Source: Wujia chipingensis (GTDB lineage: Bacteria; Bacillota; Clostridia; Lachnospirales; Lachnospiraceae). Taken from it: a stretch of DNA of 64,000 nucleotides. Each line of letters begins with the position of its first letter. Positions within the stretch are counted from its first letter, which is position 1. The stretch lies in NCBI RefSeq assembly GCF_014337155.1, contig NZ_CP060632.1:1805001-1869000 (forward strand), read 5' to 3'. The notes beneath the pieces are model-generated. The model was not told the origin of the DNA. It saw nothing but the letters and a program-made list of their open reading frames with translations, and made no database searches. Positions 24,501-32,633 of the stretch are shown here, piece by piece. Made by a program: the position numbers and the translations under genes.

Positions 24501-25763
24501 ATCTGGAAGTGTAATTCCTCCTGTCAGCTTTGAACACTCAGAAAAAGCATAATTGCCAATTGTTTCCAACCCTGATGGCAAAGAAAGCGTTCCATCCATC
24601 CCTGAACACTTTTCAAATGCATATTGCCCAATACTTGTAACCCCCTCTGGAATTACAATCGAGCCCTTAAACGCAAGGCACTTATCAAATGCATACGCTG
24701 GAATACTCGTTAATTTACTTCCGTTTTCAAACGATAACATCCCCATATTTGATTTGTCGGTATCGGCATATGCACTTTGAAATGCAGAATCTCCCATGAA
24801 CGCAACGGAACTTGGGATAACAAGATTTCCTTTCAGCTTTGCGCCAGAAAAGGCTTTCTTTCCGATTGATGTAAGTCCACTTGGAAGCGCAAGATCTCCT
24901 GCATTTGTTGAGGAAGCCCCATAATTCAAAAATGCTTCATCACCAATTTCTGTTACATTAAGTGGAAATTTTAACCCATTTTCCATATTGACTTTTCTAC
25001 AACCAGAAAATGCCTGCGCACCAATGATTCCTCCACCATTAAATGTAATCTTTGTCAAGCCTTCACAATTATAAAATGCCTGTTTACCAATTTTGGTAAC
25101 ACCATCAGGAATCACAATTTCACTTTTCAATCCTGCCTGACTTTGAAATGCAGCCTCTCCAATCCAATTCAGCTTTGAACCTTCCTCAATTGTAACGGAC
25201 TGCAATATGTAAACTTTCTGTTTTTCTCCTCCGGCAAATGCATTTGTACCAATGGATTCTATAGAGGCAGGAATATTCACGCCTCTCGGACATTCCGTCA
25301 ATGCGAATGCACCCTGATCAATCGCTGTAACTGGAATATTCTGATAGTCTGCAGCATTTGTGTACTCACTGGAAGCACTTACCTCACTTGGAATAGTAAT
25401 ATTTCTATCTGTCTTATTTTTACCATATCCCTTAATAATAGCTTCCTTTTTTCCATTATTTACACGAATCTGATAAGACAGAGTATAATTTCCCTCTTCA
25501 GGTGTGTACTCTAAATACGTTTCTTCTGTAATCGTCTTATCTTCTGCAACAGTTTGCTCTGCCTGCTGTAAATCTTCACTTACAGTTTCAACCTCTGTCT
25601 TGGATTCCTGTTCACTTGTTTCTTCTTGTGGATTTTCTTGTTCTGACGCTTCGAAAATTTGAGATGACTCCGCCGCATATGTAACTGTTGGTGCTATATT
25701 GCTTGATGCCATAGCAACACTCAGTGCGACAACGAGTGCTCGATTCATTTTGCGTTTTCGCAT
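21555..25763 (-). CDS. Secreted BspA-type leucine-rich-repeat protein with Big2 domain and six ChW repeats
   Basis: A 1402-residue surface protein. Signal peptide 1-30 (Thr-Tyr-Ala-Ala), Glu/Thr-rich linker to about 90, then about 25 LRR_5 (BspA-like) units from roughly 140 to 720, each with Phe-x-x-Cys and Gly-Ser-Val-x-Ile-Pro-type turns. Ig-like regions follow at 730-960, a Big2 domain at about 960-1050 (Thr-Ser-Val-Ala-Thr-Ile), a Pro/Asn/Asp/Lys-rich hinge at about 1055-1090, and six ChW repeats in two triplets. BspA-type repeats commonly bind host or bacterial surfaces; the ChW module is thought to attach to the wall. Its C-terminal third is nearly the same as that of the transglutaminase-like protein 3 kb away. 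GGGGAG precedes the ATG. It is monocistronic. Confidence 0.9.
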   Translation of the reverse strand: MRKRKMNRALVVALSVAMASSNIAPTVTYAAESSQIFEASEQENPQEETSEQESKTEVETVSEDLQQAEQTVAEDKTITEETYLEYTPEEGNYTLSYQIRVNNGKKEAIIKGYGKNKTDRNITIPSEVSASSEYTNAADYQNIPVTAIDQGAFALTECPRGVNIPASIESIGTNAFAGGEKQKVYILQSVTIEEGSKLNWIGEAAFQSQAGLKSEIVIPDGVTKIGKQAFYNCEGLTKITFNGGGIIGAQAFSGCRKVNMENGLKFPLNVTEIGDEAFLNYGASSTNAGDLALPSGLTSIGKKAFSGAKLKGNLVIPSSVAFMGDSAFQSAYADTDKSNMGMLSFENGSKLTSIPAYAFDKCLAFKGSIVIPEGVTSIGQYAFEKCSGMDGTLSLPSGLETIGNYAFSECSKLTGGITLPDTLTQLGTYTFNKCSNINGELVLSKNLKNIPQAAFSNCSSMIGSVDIPEGVQKINANAFQGCSSLNGTLTIPETVDTIGAYAFDQCSLLTGTLTIPGKVTNVSNYAFDACSGFDALKLSDSITTIGNYAFADCDGFKNEFVLPANLKTVGEFSFSGCSGLVGNLAMPDTVTSVGKSAFAGMSGLNGYMYLSKKLTSFGELCFYGCSKLTNPKDEQGNIQIIEIAEGTTALPQQMFGNCKMLTKIQVPKTIKTINTGVFIGTNSALDLYVYAGSDGAAWARNLSTEQKTFDVIYLDALASIKLSNNAYTMRVGSERDLSATIKYYKEENGVDVPYEVAEKDAPDKLTWTMNNKDTGTYASYADGKVSAIKQGTETIKATSPDGKTNGMCKVTVFNKYVTQMSSSDPATTKLNASKDGEQTTITATIKLQGFKEALEYGEIKEEDVTLTCTPSVEGVVKIETGKIVFNEDYTQATVSTVITPVKSGNTVITFATSVPGETETKFTKTINVYMPLQSISIPETATVKVGGEKLKLTATLNPEGATTQKVTWKSSDTSVATIKSTTGEITAKKAGTVTITCTPSNNSNYGDTAEAVTCTLTVLPKDGTTPTPTPDPTPNPNPNPDPKPTPDPKPTPTPTPEVKVPTMSVSYRTHVQTFGWEKSWSKDGAMSGTSGKAKRLEGIEINVSGNDKVGIQYTTHCQSYGWLPWSSNGDMSGTEGEAKRLEAIKIQLTGADKDKYDIYYRVHAQSYGWLGWAKNGAPAGTAGYAKRLEGIQIVIVKKGEKIDENKNGIKSVNKSAYIALSGTSPVVNSKPTSSMNPTIEGNSTPNVTYRTHVQTYGWQGWKFNGSMSGTSGQAKRLEGIEIKLTNKPYSGGISYTTHVQSYGWQGNVNNPSTWRSNGAMSGTSGEAKRLEAICITLTGKMAEHYDIYYRVHAQTFGWLDWAKNGAPAGTAGYAKRLEGIEIKLVPKGGPAPGKTARPYVSK
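22595..22695 (-). repeat. Pro-rich hinge repeat within the LRR-ChW gene
   Basis: Short in-frame repeats encode alternating Pro with Thr, Asp, Asn and Lys. The DNA reads as near-copies of GGATCCGGAGTTGGTTTT on the plus strand. It is a flexible spacer and a likely site of length variation. Confidence 0.85.
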
Positions 25764-25836
25764 AGTATCTCCCCTTTCATATTATTTTGTACGTTGTGGC
25801 ATATATCGCCTGATTCCTAACTACATACATATTTTA

Positions 25837-25864
25837 ATTATAACGATTCTTATAAAAAAGTCAA
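25837..25864 (-). promoter_or_regulatory. Promoter of the LRR-ChW gene
   Basis: TTGACT (25864-25859), 16 bases, TATAAT (25842-25837) on the minus strand; leader about 65 bases. Confidence 0.8.
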
Positions 25865-25872
25865 TCAAATGG

Positions 25873-25916
25873 CAAAAAAGCATGGGACTCTTTTCAGAGT
25901 TTCCCATGCTTTTTTA
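25873..25916 (-). terminator. Terminator at the end of the type IV pilus operon
   Basis: Arms GCATGGGA and TCCCATGC with an inner ACTC/GAGT extension, flanked by A and T runs on both sides, so it could act in both directions. It lies just after the stop of the 1725-residue gene. Confidence 0.88.
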
Positions 25917-25923
25917 AATATAT

Positions 25924-28900
25924 TTAAGTTAAATCAAAGAGATAATCCTTCAACATAACCTTAATTCTCTGGTAAACCTTGTTACCTTCGGAATCAGTTG
26001 CTTCAATTACAATATATGTATATTCATTATTGTAATTCTCAAAGTACGATGGTTGAAGCTTCAATTTCGTTGCCGCTACTGTAACTTCCTTACCATCAGA
26101 ATCTACATACTTCTCAGCAATCTGTCCGCCATCCTTATTCAACAGCTTCTCAAGAGAAGAATCATATCGGAATACATCCTTGATGATACCTTCCTTTACC
26201 TGTGTAGAATTCCAATCCGCAATCAATACATGATTCTTATCTGCTACATATGAACTATCACGATTTGTCTCTGAGTAATCCAAATCATAGTAGATTCGAA
26301 CCTGCTTTAATGTTGCATCCTGGTCTACAGTTACCTTAAAACTAAACTCTGGATATGAAGTATTCTCCTCAACCTTTGTATAATAATCATCGTTTACATC
26401 ACGTTTGATGATATTATTTGTTTCTTTACCATAGTCATATACATAAATGGTTGGCTGTTTTACACTGTTACGAACCGAGTTACAAATAATATTGATGTAC
26501 AGGTAACGCTCATCATTATTATCCTTTCCTACACCAGTCACCTTCGAATGTCCGGCACCACAGTAGTTTACGTTCTTATAAGTGTAAATAAAGTAGTTGT
26601 CCATACCATCTCTCGGTGATGCTGCATAGATGGAAGAACCGTCCTTTGTATTATTACCACCTGCAAGAGAATACCACACTGTCATGTCATCATTTTCAAC
26701 ATCCAGCGCATATGCCTGTGAGTGCGTTCCTGAAATATTCAACTCAGATGCCAATGTGAATGGGAACAATGTTACAATACCCTGATTGTTCTGACTCGCT
26801 TTATCAGTACCATACTTTGTATTCTCCTTTGCAGAAAAGCTAGCTGCATTGTACCAATATCCTGCGATTGCCCAGCTCAAATCGGCATACCGATAAGGAA
26901 TTGCATATGGATTATCATTACCACTGACATTTACCGCATCTGTATATGCCACGGATGTCAGATATTTGCTTGGCGTTGATCCAAACACTTTTTTCATATC
27001 TGAAAGCCAGCTTGTATACCGATTTTCATCTTTCGTTGTCGACAGATTCGTCATAAAGTACTTGTCACTATCCTGTGTAGTTGTATACTTCACATAATTC
27101 TGACTTGCATCTGTTGTCACAGGATCATTAAAGTGATACCGATCCATACCAAAGTATGAGCGAAGTGTTGCTGTCAATGTAGAAGTACCCTTATCAGAGA
27201 ACTTTGTCAATGTATCATGGAACAACAGGAGCTGTCCATCATCTTCGATGTAAGACTTCAAATCTGCAAGTGCAATCGGACTTGTAATATCATCTCCACC
27301 GAAATCTTCAGATGGTCCAAGAATAATTGTACTATATGATTCCTGTAACCAATCGGCACCTGCTGCATATCTTGTGTATTTCTTGTAAAGCTCCTTATAC
27401 TCAAGTTCTTTATCTTTTACCTTAAAGTACTCCTCCATATAAGTGTTCATACTCTCTCCATTTGGAAGATATGCCTGTGATACATCATTATACTGTGCAG
27501 CGTTACCATCAATAGAATAATAATCACTGTACGTTGATTTTGTCTTCAAACGATTCAATTCCTGAATCAAAGTCTCTTTTGATGTATTACTTGAGAAGGT
27601 TGTCTTGCCTGAATTTGTGCTTCCTGACTGAATTCCGGCAATTAACTTATCAATTTCTTCATCAAGTTCCTTTCTTGCATCAACGGTTGTTTTCTGAATA
27701 TCAACACCTGTTTCATCCTTCATGCTGGATGTTCCAGTTGCACTCTCATTCTTCATAAACTGATACAACTGCCAATATTTGCCTGCCAACTGCTCATACT
27801 CACGTTTCTTAATAAATTTATATTTATCTTCCACTGTTGTGAGTGCATTATACTTATCATAATCAGTATCCGTTGAATCAATTGTAAATGAATTTACAAG
27901 TGCCTCTTTTTCTGCATCTGTAATTGCTGAAGAGTAATTAACTTCTCCATTGTCAACCTTGTAATCATATGCAGCTTCTGCATCCTTTGCAGCCTGCTCA
28001 AACTCATTACGCAGCATAATATCGACATCAAAGTCATACAAATCATTTACCTGATCTGCAAGGTTGTTATCCCAGTCATCCATACCCTTGACACCTTTTC
28101 CAGGTACAACAAGCTGACTGTCATAACTTACGATACCAAACGTATGCTCATGCTTACCTAAGTAATGACTTCCCAGCATACCATCCTTCGAATCCTGGAA
28201 ATTACCACCATAAAGAGCTCCATACGCTGTACGATTTCCTGAATTCGTATATGGGTTATACTCCAGTCTCTGATATGCCTGCTGACATACAGTACAGAAA
28301 TACAAGGAGTTGTAACCTTCTGCGCCTTCGCCAAGTGCGTTATTTGACCACTGGTTTGCCTTACCTCCCGGCATAATCTGCAATACATTTACCTGCTGTT
28401 TTTCGTCAGTCTTGTTCTTGACATAAGCAATACCCGTCTGGCTGACTGAATTTCCATTTGTATCAACAACCTCAATCATCCAATACAGTGGACCATAGAA
28501 GCTGTCCGCACACTGATAAGTAAGTGAATTCGCATCTCCTGATGTCATGTACTCTTCTTTTCGATCAAAAGTACTATTTCCATCATCATCAATATACAGT
28601 TTAACCGTATAATTGGCACTTCCCGTGACTGTATATTTAAATTTCAATGTACCATCTGTAATCTGTGATGTTTCATCATACCGATTATAAGTTGCCGGCA
28701 TACTTGTGATTGTCAGCTTTGGTCTCTTCACTGATGTTGCATAGATTGAACTCAACTCATTCTTTGGAGTATCTGCTGCACCACCCTTGAACACTGAGAC
28801 ATATCCTGTTAATGAATCACCAAGTGAACCATCACTTAAAATATCTTCCACATCCGTCTGATTAAAGTTCCACTGTACATTATCTTTATCAGTGCCTTCA

Positions 28901-31101
28901 CATGCTGCCAATAACTTATACATATTAGAATCCGGATCAATCGAGTTCTGCAAATAGCCATCTGTCTTTGCAAGAGTATATGCTGTTGTCAGATTCTTAC
29001 TTACTACAACCGGCATTCCTGCATCAACATATTCTTTTAATGCCTCATACCGATTATATGTGATATCATTACCATTCAATACTGTAAACGTATCTGTATA
29101 ATTTCCATTCAGGCGAACCTTCGCAGTTGGTGTACCACTGTTTGCAGGACCTGGAGACTGTGCCATAGCTGAAAGATCCAGATTTACAATATCACCATTG
29201 TGAGAATACATCGTGTAGATTGGCAAAGTTGTAATCTTTGACATATCCAAACTACCCGAATTAGACTTCAATGTCCCACCCCATCTTGCAAGACCTGTCA
29301 AACTACGATATTCTAACACATCCTTTAATGCAGATGTATTTCCACCAATATAAACCAAATCGTACTTTCCTAAAACTTCTGATTTATCACACGCAAACTC
29401 CTCGGATGACATCTGTACCAAATTAATCTTATCAATTGGTAAGTTTAATGCATCTGCTAATTTTGCCTTAGAGAGCTCCCAGGCATAGTACTCTGTATTT
29501 TCAGCTAACTGTTCTTTTGTCTTTCCATTCACGACATTAGCTGGAGCTGTATAATAATTTCCACTTCCATAAATACTTGATGCATTACCACTTCTTGGCT
29601 TTGCCTTGCCTACTTCCTGTGCCACAGCTTCATCAATTGGATAGCATGGCTGAATCTCTAACACCGTAAAGGATGAGGAAGAAGAACCTCTACCGCCAAT
29701 TCCACGATATTTCGATGCATTGATCAAATCTGCAATAACCTTTGCTGTCGCTGCACTCTTTGAAGTCGTAACAACACTAAAGTCAGCTCTTGAAGTTACC
29801 ATAATATTCTCATATCGTGCAACATACTCTGTTGTTGCTACCATATAAAATAACTTAGAGTAGTTTGTCTCTTTTAAGTCGTCCGGAACTTCAATCGCTG
29901 CATCTGTTGATGTTCCCATATCTGCACCATATACAATATGGAGCTTACCATACATTGCTGATGCAAATTTCTTATAGAGATCTGCCGTGATTGTCTGATT
30001 ATAACAAGAATCTTCAATCACAATCATGTCGTACTGATCAAAATCAACGGATTCTGAATCAGCCAATGTTACAATATCATTCTGTATATAAGTTGGTCTT
30101 ACACCGACACGGTTATTATAACCATTCTTATAGAAGATTGAATTTGCATCCAGCTTATAATATTTTGATGTAGCAGTATCTGCAATTGCAGAACCATCTG
30201 CTGCATACAACCCCGTTGCTGACGGATTTCCTGCTAACAGCGCATCTGTCTTTGTATATGTAGTATTGACGCCAATTGTCAAAATCTTCGCCATAGACAT
30301 CGGCTGCGCTGAGGATCCATCTGAAGCAGAGGCAGTCGGGTCTGACTCATATACTTCCGTCCATACACCATTTGTCTTCTGTGTCTGACCGTTAATTCCC
30401 AGATACAAAGAACCACCTGCATGCTGCAAATACTGATCTGCACTTAAGTTGCTTGCCCACTTGAATGTGTAATAATACTTTTCATTTGGGCCAAATACAG
30501 AAGATGCAAGATCTTTCATATTCTTTGATGTCGACGGATCAACGGTTGTTGCATTTGGACTATCAATGACTAAAGGCTTAAAATCGCCAACTGCATATGT
30601 ATGCAAAAGATCATATAATTTCTCGCTCATGTCATTGTCTTTTGTAAATTTCGATGCAGAATCATTACTTACATAAATGAAATCTGCCTTTGAAATATAA
30701 GCAAGATCTGCATCACTTGTTACATTTCCGCCAAAACATTTGTATTCGATACAACCATCTGCCATCGCCTGCTCGATTGTACGGTTTCCATCAATAACAT
30801 AATCCTTAAAGCCATTGGAACTAACAAATGTCTCTAAGCTTGAAGCAGAAGAAGATGAAATTTCTGCGATATGATAAATCTTATCTACTTCTGGATCTTC
30901 TGAATTTGAATTATCGATAATGTAATCGATAATCGTTTTTGTATCCACATTCTGACTTGCATCTGCGATAATTTCGCCATTCTCCAGCAAGCCGTCTTCG
31001 TCACCATTTCCAGCGAAGGAGAACGATGCAATTGCAACTGCAATCGCCGCAACGAACATTACAGATAATGCAGATATCAAAATCTTTGTTTTACGTTTCA
31101 T
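25924..31101 (-). CDS. Giant secreted protein of the type IV pilus locus, candidate tip or adhesin subunit
   Basis: A 1725-residue exported protein with a signal peptide-like N terminus (Lys-Arg-Lys, then a hydrophobic stretch 8-30) and no prepilin motif, LPxTG or ChW repeat. Repeated units contain phrases such as Val-Leu-Glu-Ile-Gln-Pro, Val-Asn-Val-Leu-Gln-Ile-Met-Pro and Tyr-Ser-Thr-Ile-Ile-Leu-Gly-Pro. A Cys-Thr-Val-Cys pair occurs near 950 and a Glu/Lys-rich coiled segment about 1060-1210. The C-terminal 250 residues look like Ig-type sandwiches. It resembles uncharacterised Firmicute DUF5057-type proteins, an association made from memory. As the last gene of a pilus operon, immediately after minor prepilins, it could be carried on the pilus tip (a PilY1-like position). 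No PilY1 homology is visible. AGGGAGGGG precedes the ATG. Confidence 0.7.
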   Translation of the reverse strand: MKRKTKILISALSVMFVAAIAVAIASFSFAGNGDEDGLLENGEIIADASQNVDTKTIIDYIIDNSNSEDPEVDKIYHIAEISSSSASSLETFVSSNGFKDYVIDGNRTIEQAMADGCIEYKCFGGNVTSDADLAYISKADFIYVSNDSASKFTKDNDMSEKLYDLLHTYAVGDFKPLVIDSPNATTVDPSTSKNMKDLASSVFGPNEKYYYTFKWASNLSADQYLQHAGGSLYLGINGQTQKTNGVWTEVYESDPTASASDGSSAQPMSMAKILTIGVNTTYTKTDALLAGNPSATGLYAADGSAIADTATSKYYKLDANSIFYKNGYNNRVGVRPTYIQNDIVTLADSESVDFDQYDMIVIEDSCYNQTITADLYKKFASAMYGKLHIVYGADMGTSTDAAIEVPDDLKETNYSKLFYMVATTEYVARYENIMVTSRADFSVVTTSKSAATAKVIADLINASKYRGIGGRGSSSSSFTVLEIQPCYPIDEAVAQEVGKAKPRSGNASSIYGSGNYYTAPANVVNGKTKEQLAENTEYYAWELSKAKLADALNLPIDKINLVQMSSEEFACDKSEVLGKYDLVYIGGNTSALKDVLEYRSLTGLARWGGTLKSNSGSLDMSKITTLPIYTMYSHNGDIVNLDLSAMAQSPGPANSGTPTAKVRLNGNYTDTFTVLNGNDITYNRYEALKEYVDAGMPVVVSKNLTTAYTLAKTDGYLQNSIDPDSNMYKLLAACEGTDKDNVQWNFNQTDVEDILSDGSLGDSLTGYVSVFKGGAADTPKNELSSIYATSVKRPKLTITSMPATYNRYDETSQITDGTLKFKYTVTGSANYTVKLYIDDDGNSTFDRKEEYMTSGDANSLTYQCADSFYGPLYWMIEVVDTNGNSVSQTGIAYVKNKTDEKQQVNVLQIMPGGKANQWSNNALGEGAEGYNSLYFCTVCQQAYQRLEYNPYTNSGNRTAYGALYGGNFQDSKDGMLGSHYLGKHEHTFGIVSYDSQLVVPGKGVKGMDDWDNNLADQVNDLYDFDVDIMLRNEFEQAAKDAEAAYDYKVDNGEVNYSSAITDAEKEALVNSFTIDSTDTDYDKYNALTTVEDKYKFIKKREYEQLAGKYWQLYQFMKNESATGTSSMKDETGVDIQKTTVDARKELDEEIDKLIAGIQSGSTNSGKTTFSSNTSKETLIQELNRLKTKSTYSDYYSIDGNAAQYNDVSQAYLPNGESMNTYMEEYFKVKDKELEYKELYKKYTRYAAGADWLQESYSTIILGPSEDFGGDDITSPIALADLKSYIEDDGQLLLFHDTLTKFSDKGTSTLTATLRSYFGMDRYHFNDPVTTDASQNYVKYTTTQDSDKYFMTNLSTTKDENRYTSWLSDMKKVFGSTPSKYLTSVAYTDAVNVSGNDNPYAIPYRYADLSWAIAGYWYNAASFSAKENTKYGTDKASQNNQGIVTLFPFTLASELNISGTHSQAYALDVENDDMTVWYSLAGGNNTKDGSSIYAASPRDGMDNYFIYTYKNVNYCGAGHSKVTGVGKDNNDERYLYINIICNSVRNSVKQPTIYVYDYGKETNNIIKRDVNDDYYTKVEENTSYPEFSFKVTVDQDATLKQVRIYYDLDYSETNRDSSYVADKNHVLIADWNSTQVKEGIIKDVFRYDSSLEKLLNKDGGQIAEKYVDSDGKEVTVAATKLKLQPSYFENYNNEYTYIVIEATDSEGNKVYQRIKVMLKDYLFDLT

Positions 31102-31117
31102 GTTCTACTTCCCCTCC

Positions 31118-32023
31118 CTACTTTTTTGGTACTAATACATACGAATTTCTTGGATTCACTCTTCCATTCGTTGTATACGTCATATTAGACTGATTATAGT
31201 ATATATCCAGCTTAACTGAATTGTTTTTTGCATCAATGTTTGCTGTACATCCCGCAACACCAACGCCTATCGCTCCTAGCTTTGCTTCAACATATGACAA
31301 ATATGGATTATACAGATGTACAAACTTTGAATTTGAATCTGACATATCCACCTCATCATCTGACATTGTCATGTATGCATATTTTCTGCCATAATACATG
31401 TTATTGTTTTCGAAGTAAAAGGTAGAAACTAATGTGTCATTTATGCTGTATACAATTTTGGAATTTTGTTCTGTGCACTGTACCTTTGTTGCTTCCCCTG
31501 TCAATGAATTAGTTATTACCTGTTCAGACAAAATGCTTGGGTTTCCACCCGGTACCAGATTCATATCCAACGGAACAGAACTTTCAATTCGCAGATATGA
31601 TATATATATTGGATCGTCTACATCAATATCCTTAAAACATATTACATCTGCCTTTGAAACTGAATCAGTAATTCCATATAAAGATGGATCTTTTACAAGT
31701 GCTTTTGCTGTTGCCTCATCTTTCACATAGAACTTCTTCGCCATTGTTGCACTTGTCTCTTCTCCTACCGTTGCAAAATTCAACTGTTCTGATGCTGTAT
31801 ATCCAACCATCACAATATCATTTGCCTGCATGATAGTGTCTGTAATTAAGCTATATGTTTCCTGAGCCTGTGTTTGTAACTTAACATCCACCTGTTCTTT
31901 CCTTGTTTGTGATACGCTCGATCCCATAAAGGAAGAAACTGCTAACATCAAGAACGCAAGCACTGCTATAGCTATAATTAATTCCACCAAGGAGAAGCCG
32001 CTGTTTTTATTATCTTTATTCAT
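31118..32023 (-). CDS. Minor prepilin, PilW/GspJ-like
   Basis: A 301-residue protein with a type III-signal-like leader of nine residues ending Asn-Ser-Gly, cleaved before Phe-Ser-Leu-Val-Glu-Leu (Glu at +5), then the usual hydrophobic helix. The body (about 270 residues) is long for a minor pilin and includes Tyr-Ser-Leu-Ile-Thr-Asp-Thr-Ile-Met-Gln-Ala-Asn just after the helix, as in PilW/GspJ proteins. Start ATG 32023 is nine bases from AGGAGG; a GTG two codons upstream is too close. It lies between another prepilin and the giant secreted protein, suggesting a pilus-tip initiating complex. Confidence 0.85.
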   Translation of the reverse strand: MNKDNKNSGFSLVELIIAIAVLAFLMLAVSSFMGSSVSQTRKEQVDVKLQTQAQETYSLITDTIMQANDIVMVGYTASEQLNFATVGEETSATMAKKFYVKDEATAKALVKDPSLYGITDSVSKADVICFKDIDVDDPIYISYLRIESSVPLDMNLVPGGNPSILSEQVITNSLTGEATKVQCTEQNSKIVYSINDTLVSTFYFENNNMYYGRKYAYMTMSDDEVDMSDSNSKFVHLYNPYLSYVEAKLGAIGVGVAGCTANIDAKNNSVKLDIYYNQSNMTYTTNGRVNPRNSYVLVPKK

Positions 32024-32037
32024 CTTCACGCCCCTCC

Positions 32038-32622
32038 TTAATGTAATGTATGGCTTCCATTTTTATTCAAAACCACGGTATTTAACAATGAGTCTTTGCT
32101 GTTACGATAAAACTCATACTGACCATCACCATATATACACATGCCTTGACGGTCATAAATTATATATACAGGCTTTTCATCAATTCCGGTAATATCCTGT
32201 TCCGTACCAGATGAATCTTTGTACTTCACCTTTACATATGCCGAAAAGCTCTCGCCCTTTCCACTGTTTGCATTCTCTGAATCATCAAATACATAACTGG
32301 AATTCAGCGACATATCATTACCATTTCCTATATAATAACCCTTCTTTACATAATACTTACTACCACTTTTATAGACAGCTAATGCAAATTTGTAATCTGG
32401 CTGCTGTGTATCCGCTACCACACACATTTTCCCTTTGGCATTTTTCTGTGTTTCAGACAATGCTGTTTCCAATGTAATAGAAGCTTCCTTGGCTTTTGCA
32501 TTATGCAAAATCGTGATTGTTACCATAGCCGCGCCAGTCATTATTGCAATAATCGCTATAACGATAATCATCTCAATGAGTGTGTAGCCTTTGTTATCCT
32601 TCATAAATCTTCTCTTCTCCAT
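32038..32622 (-). CDS. Minor prepilin, GspH/FimT-like
   Basis: A 194-residue prepilin. The leader ends Asp-Asn-Lys-Gly, processed before Tyr-Thr-Leu-Ile-Glu-Met (Tyr instead of Phe at +1, Glu at +5), followed by the N-terminal helix. The C-terminal domain of about 150 residues is predicted beta-rich (Tyr-Asp-Arg-Gln-Gly-Met-Cys-Ile-Tyr-Gly-Asp). A second ATG seven codons in (32604) has a poorer ribosome binding site. It is 11 bases from the PilX-like gene upstream and 14 bases from the next prepilin. Confidence 0.85.
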   Translation of the reverse strand: MEKRRFMKDNKGYTLIEMIIVIAIIAIMTGAAMVTITILHNAKAKEASITLETALSETQKNAKGKMCVVADTQQPDYKFALAVYKSGSKYYVKKGYYIGNGNDMSLNSSYVFDDSENANSGKGESFSAYVKVKYKDSSGTEQDITGIDEKPVYIIYDRQGMCIYGDGQYEFYRNSKDSLLNTVVLNKNGSHTLH

Positions 32623-32633
32623 AGGCCACCTCT

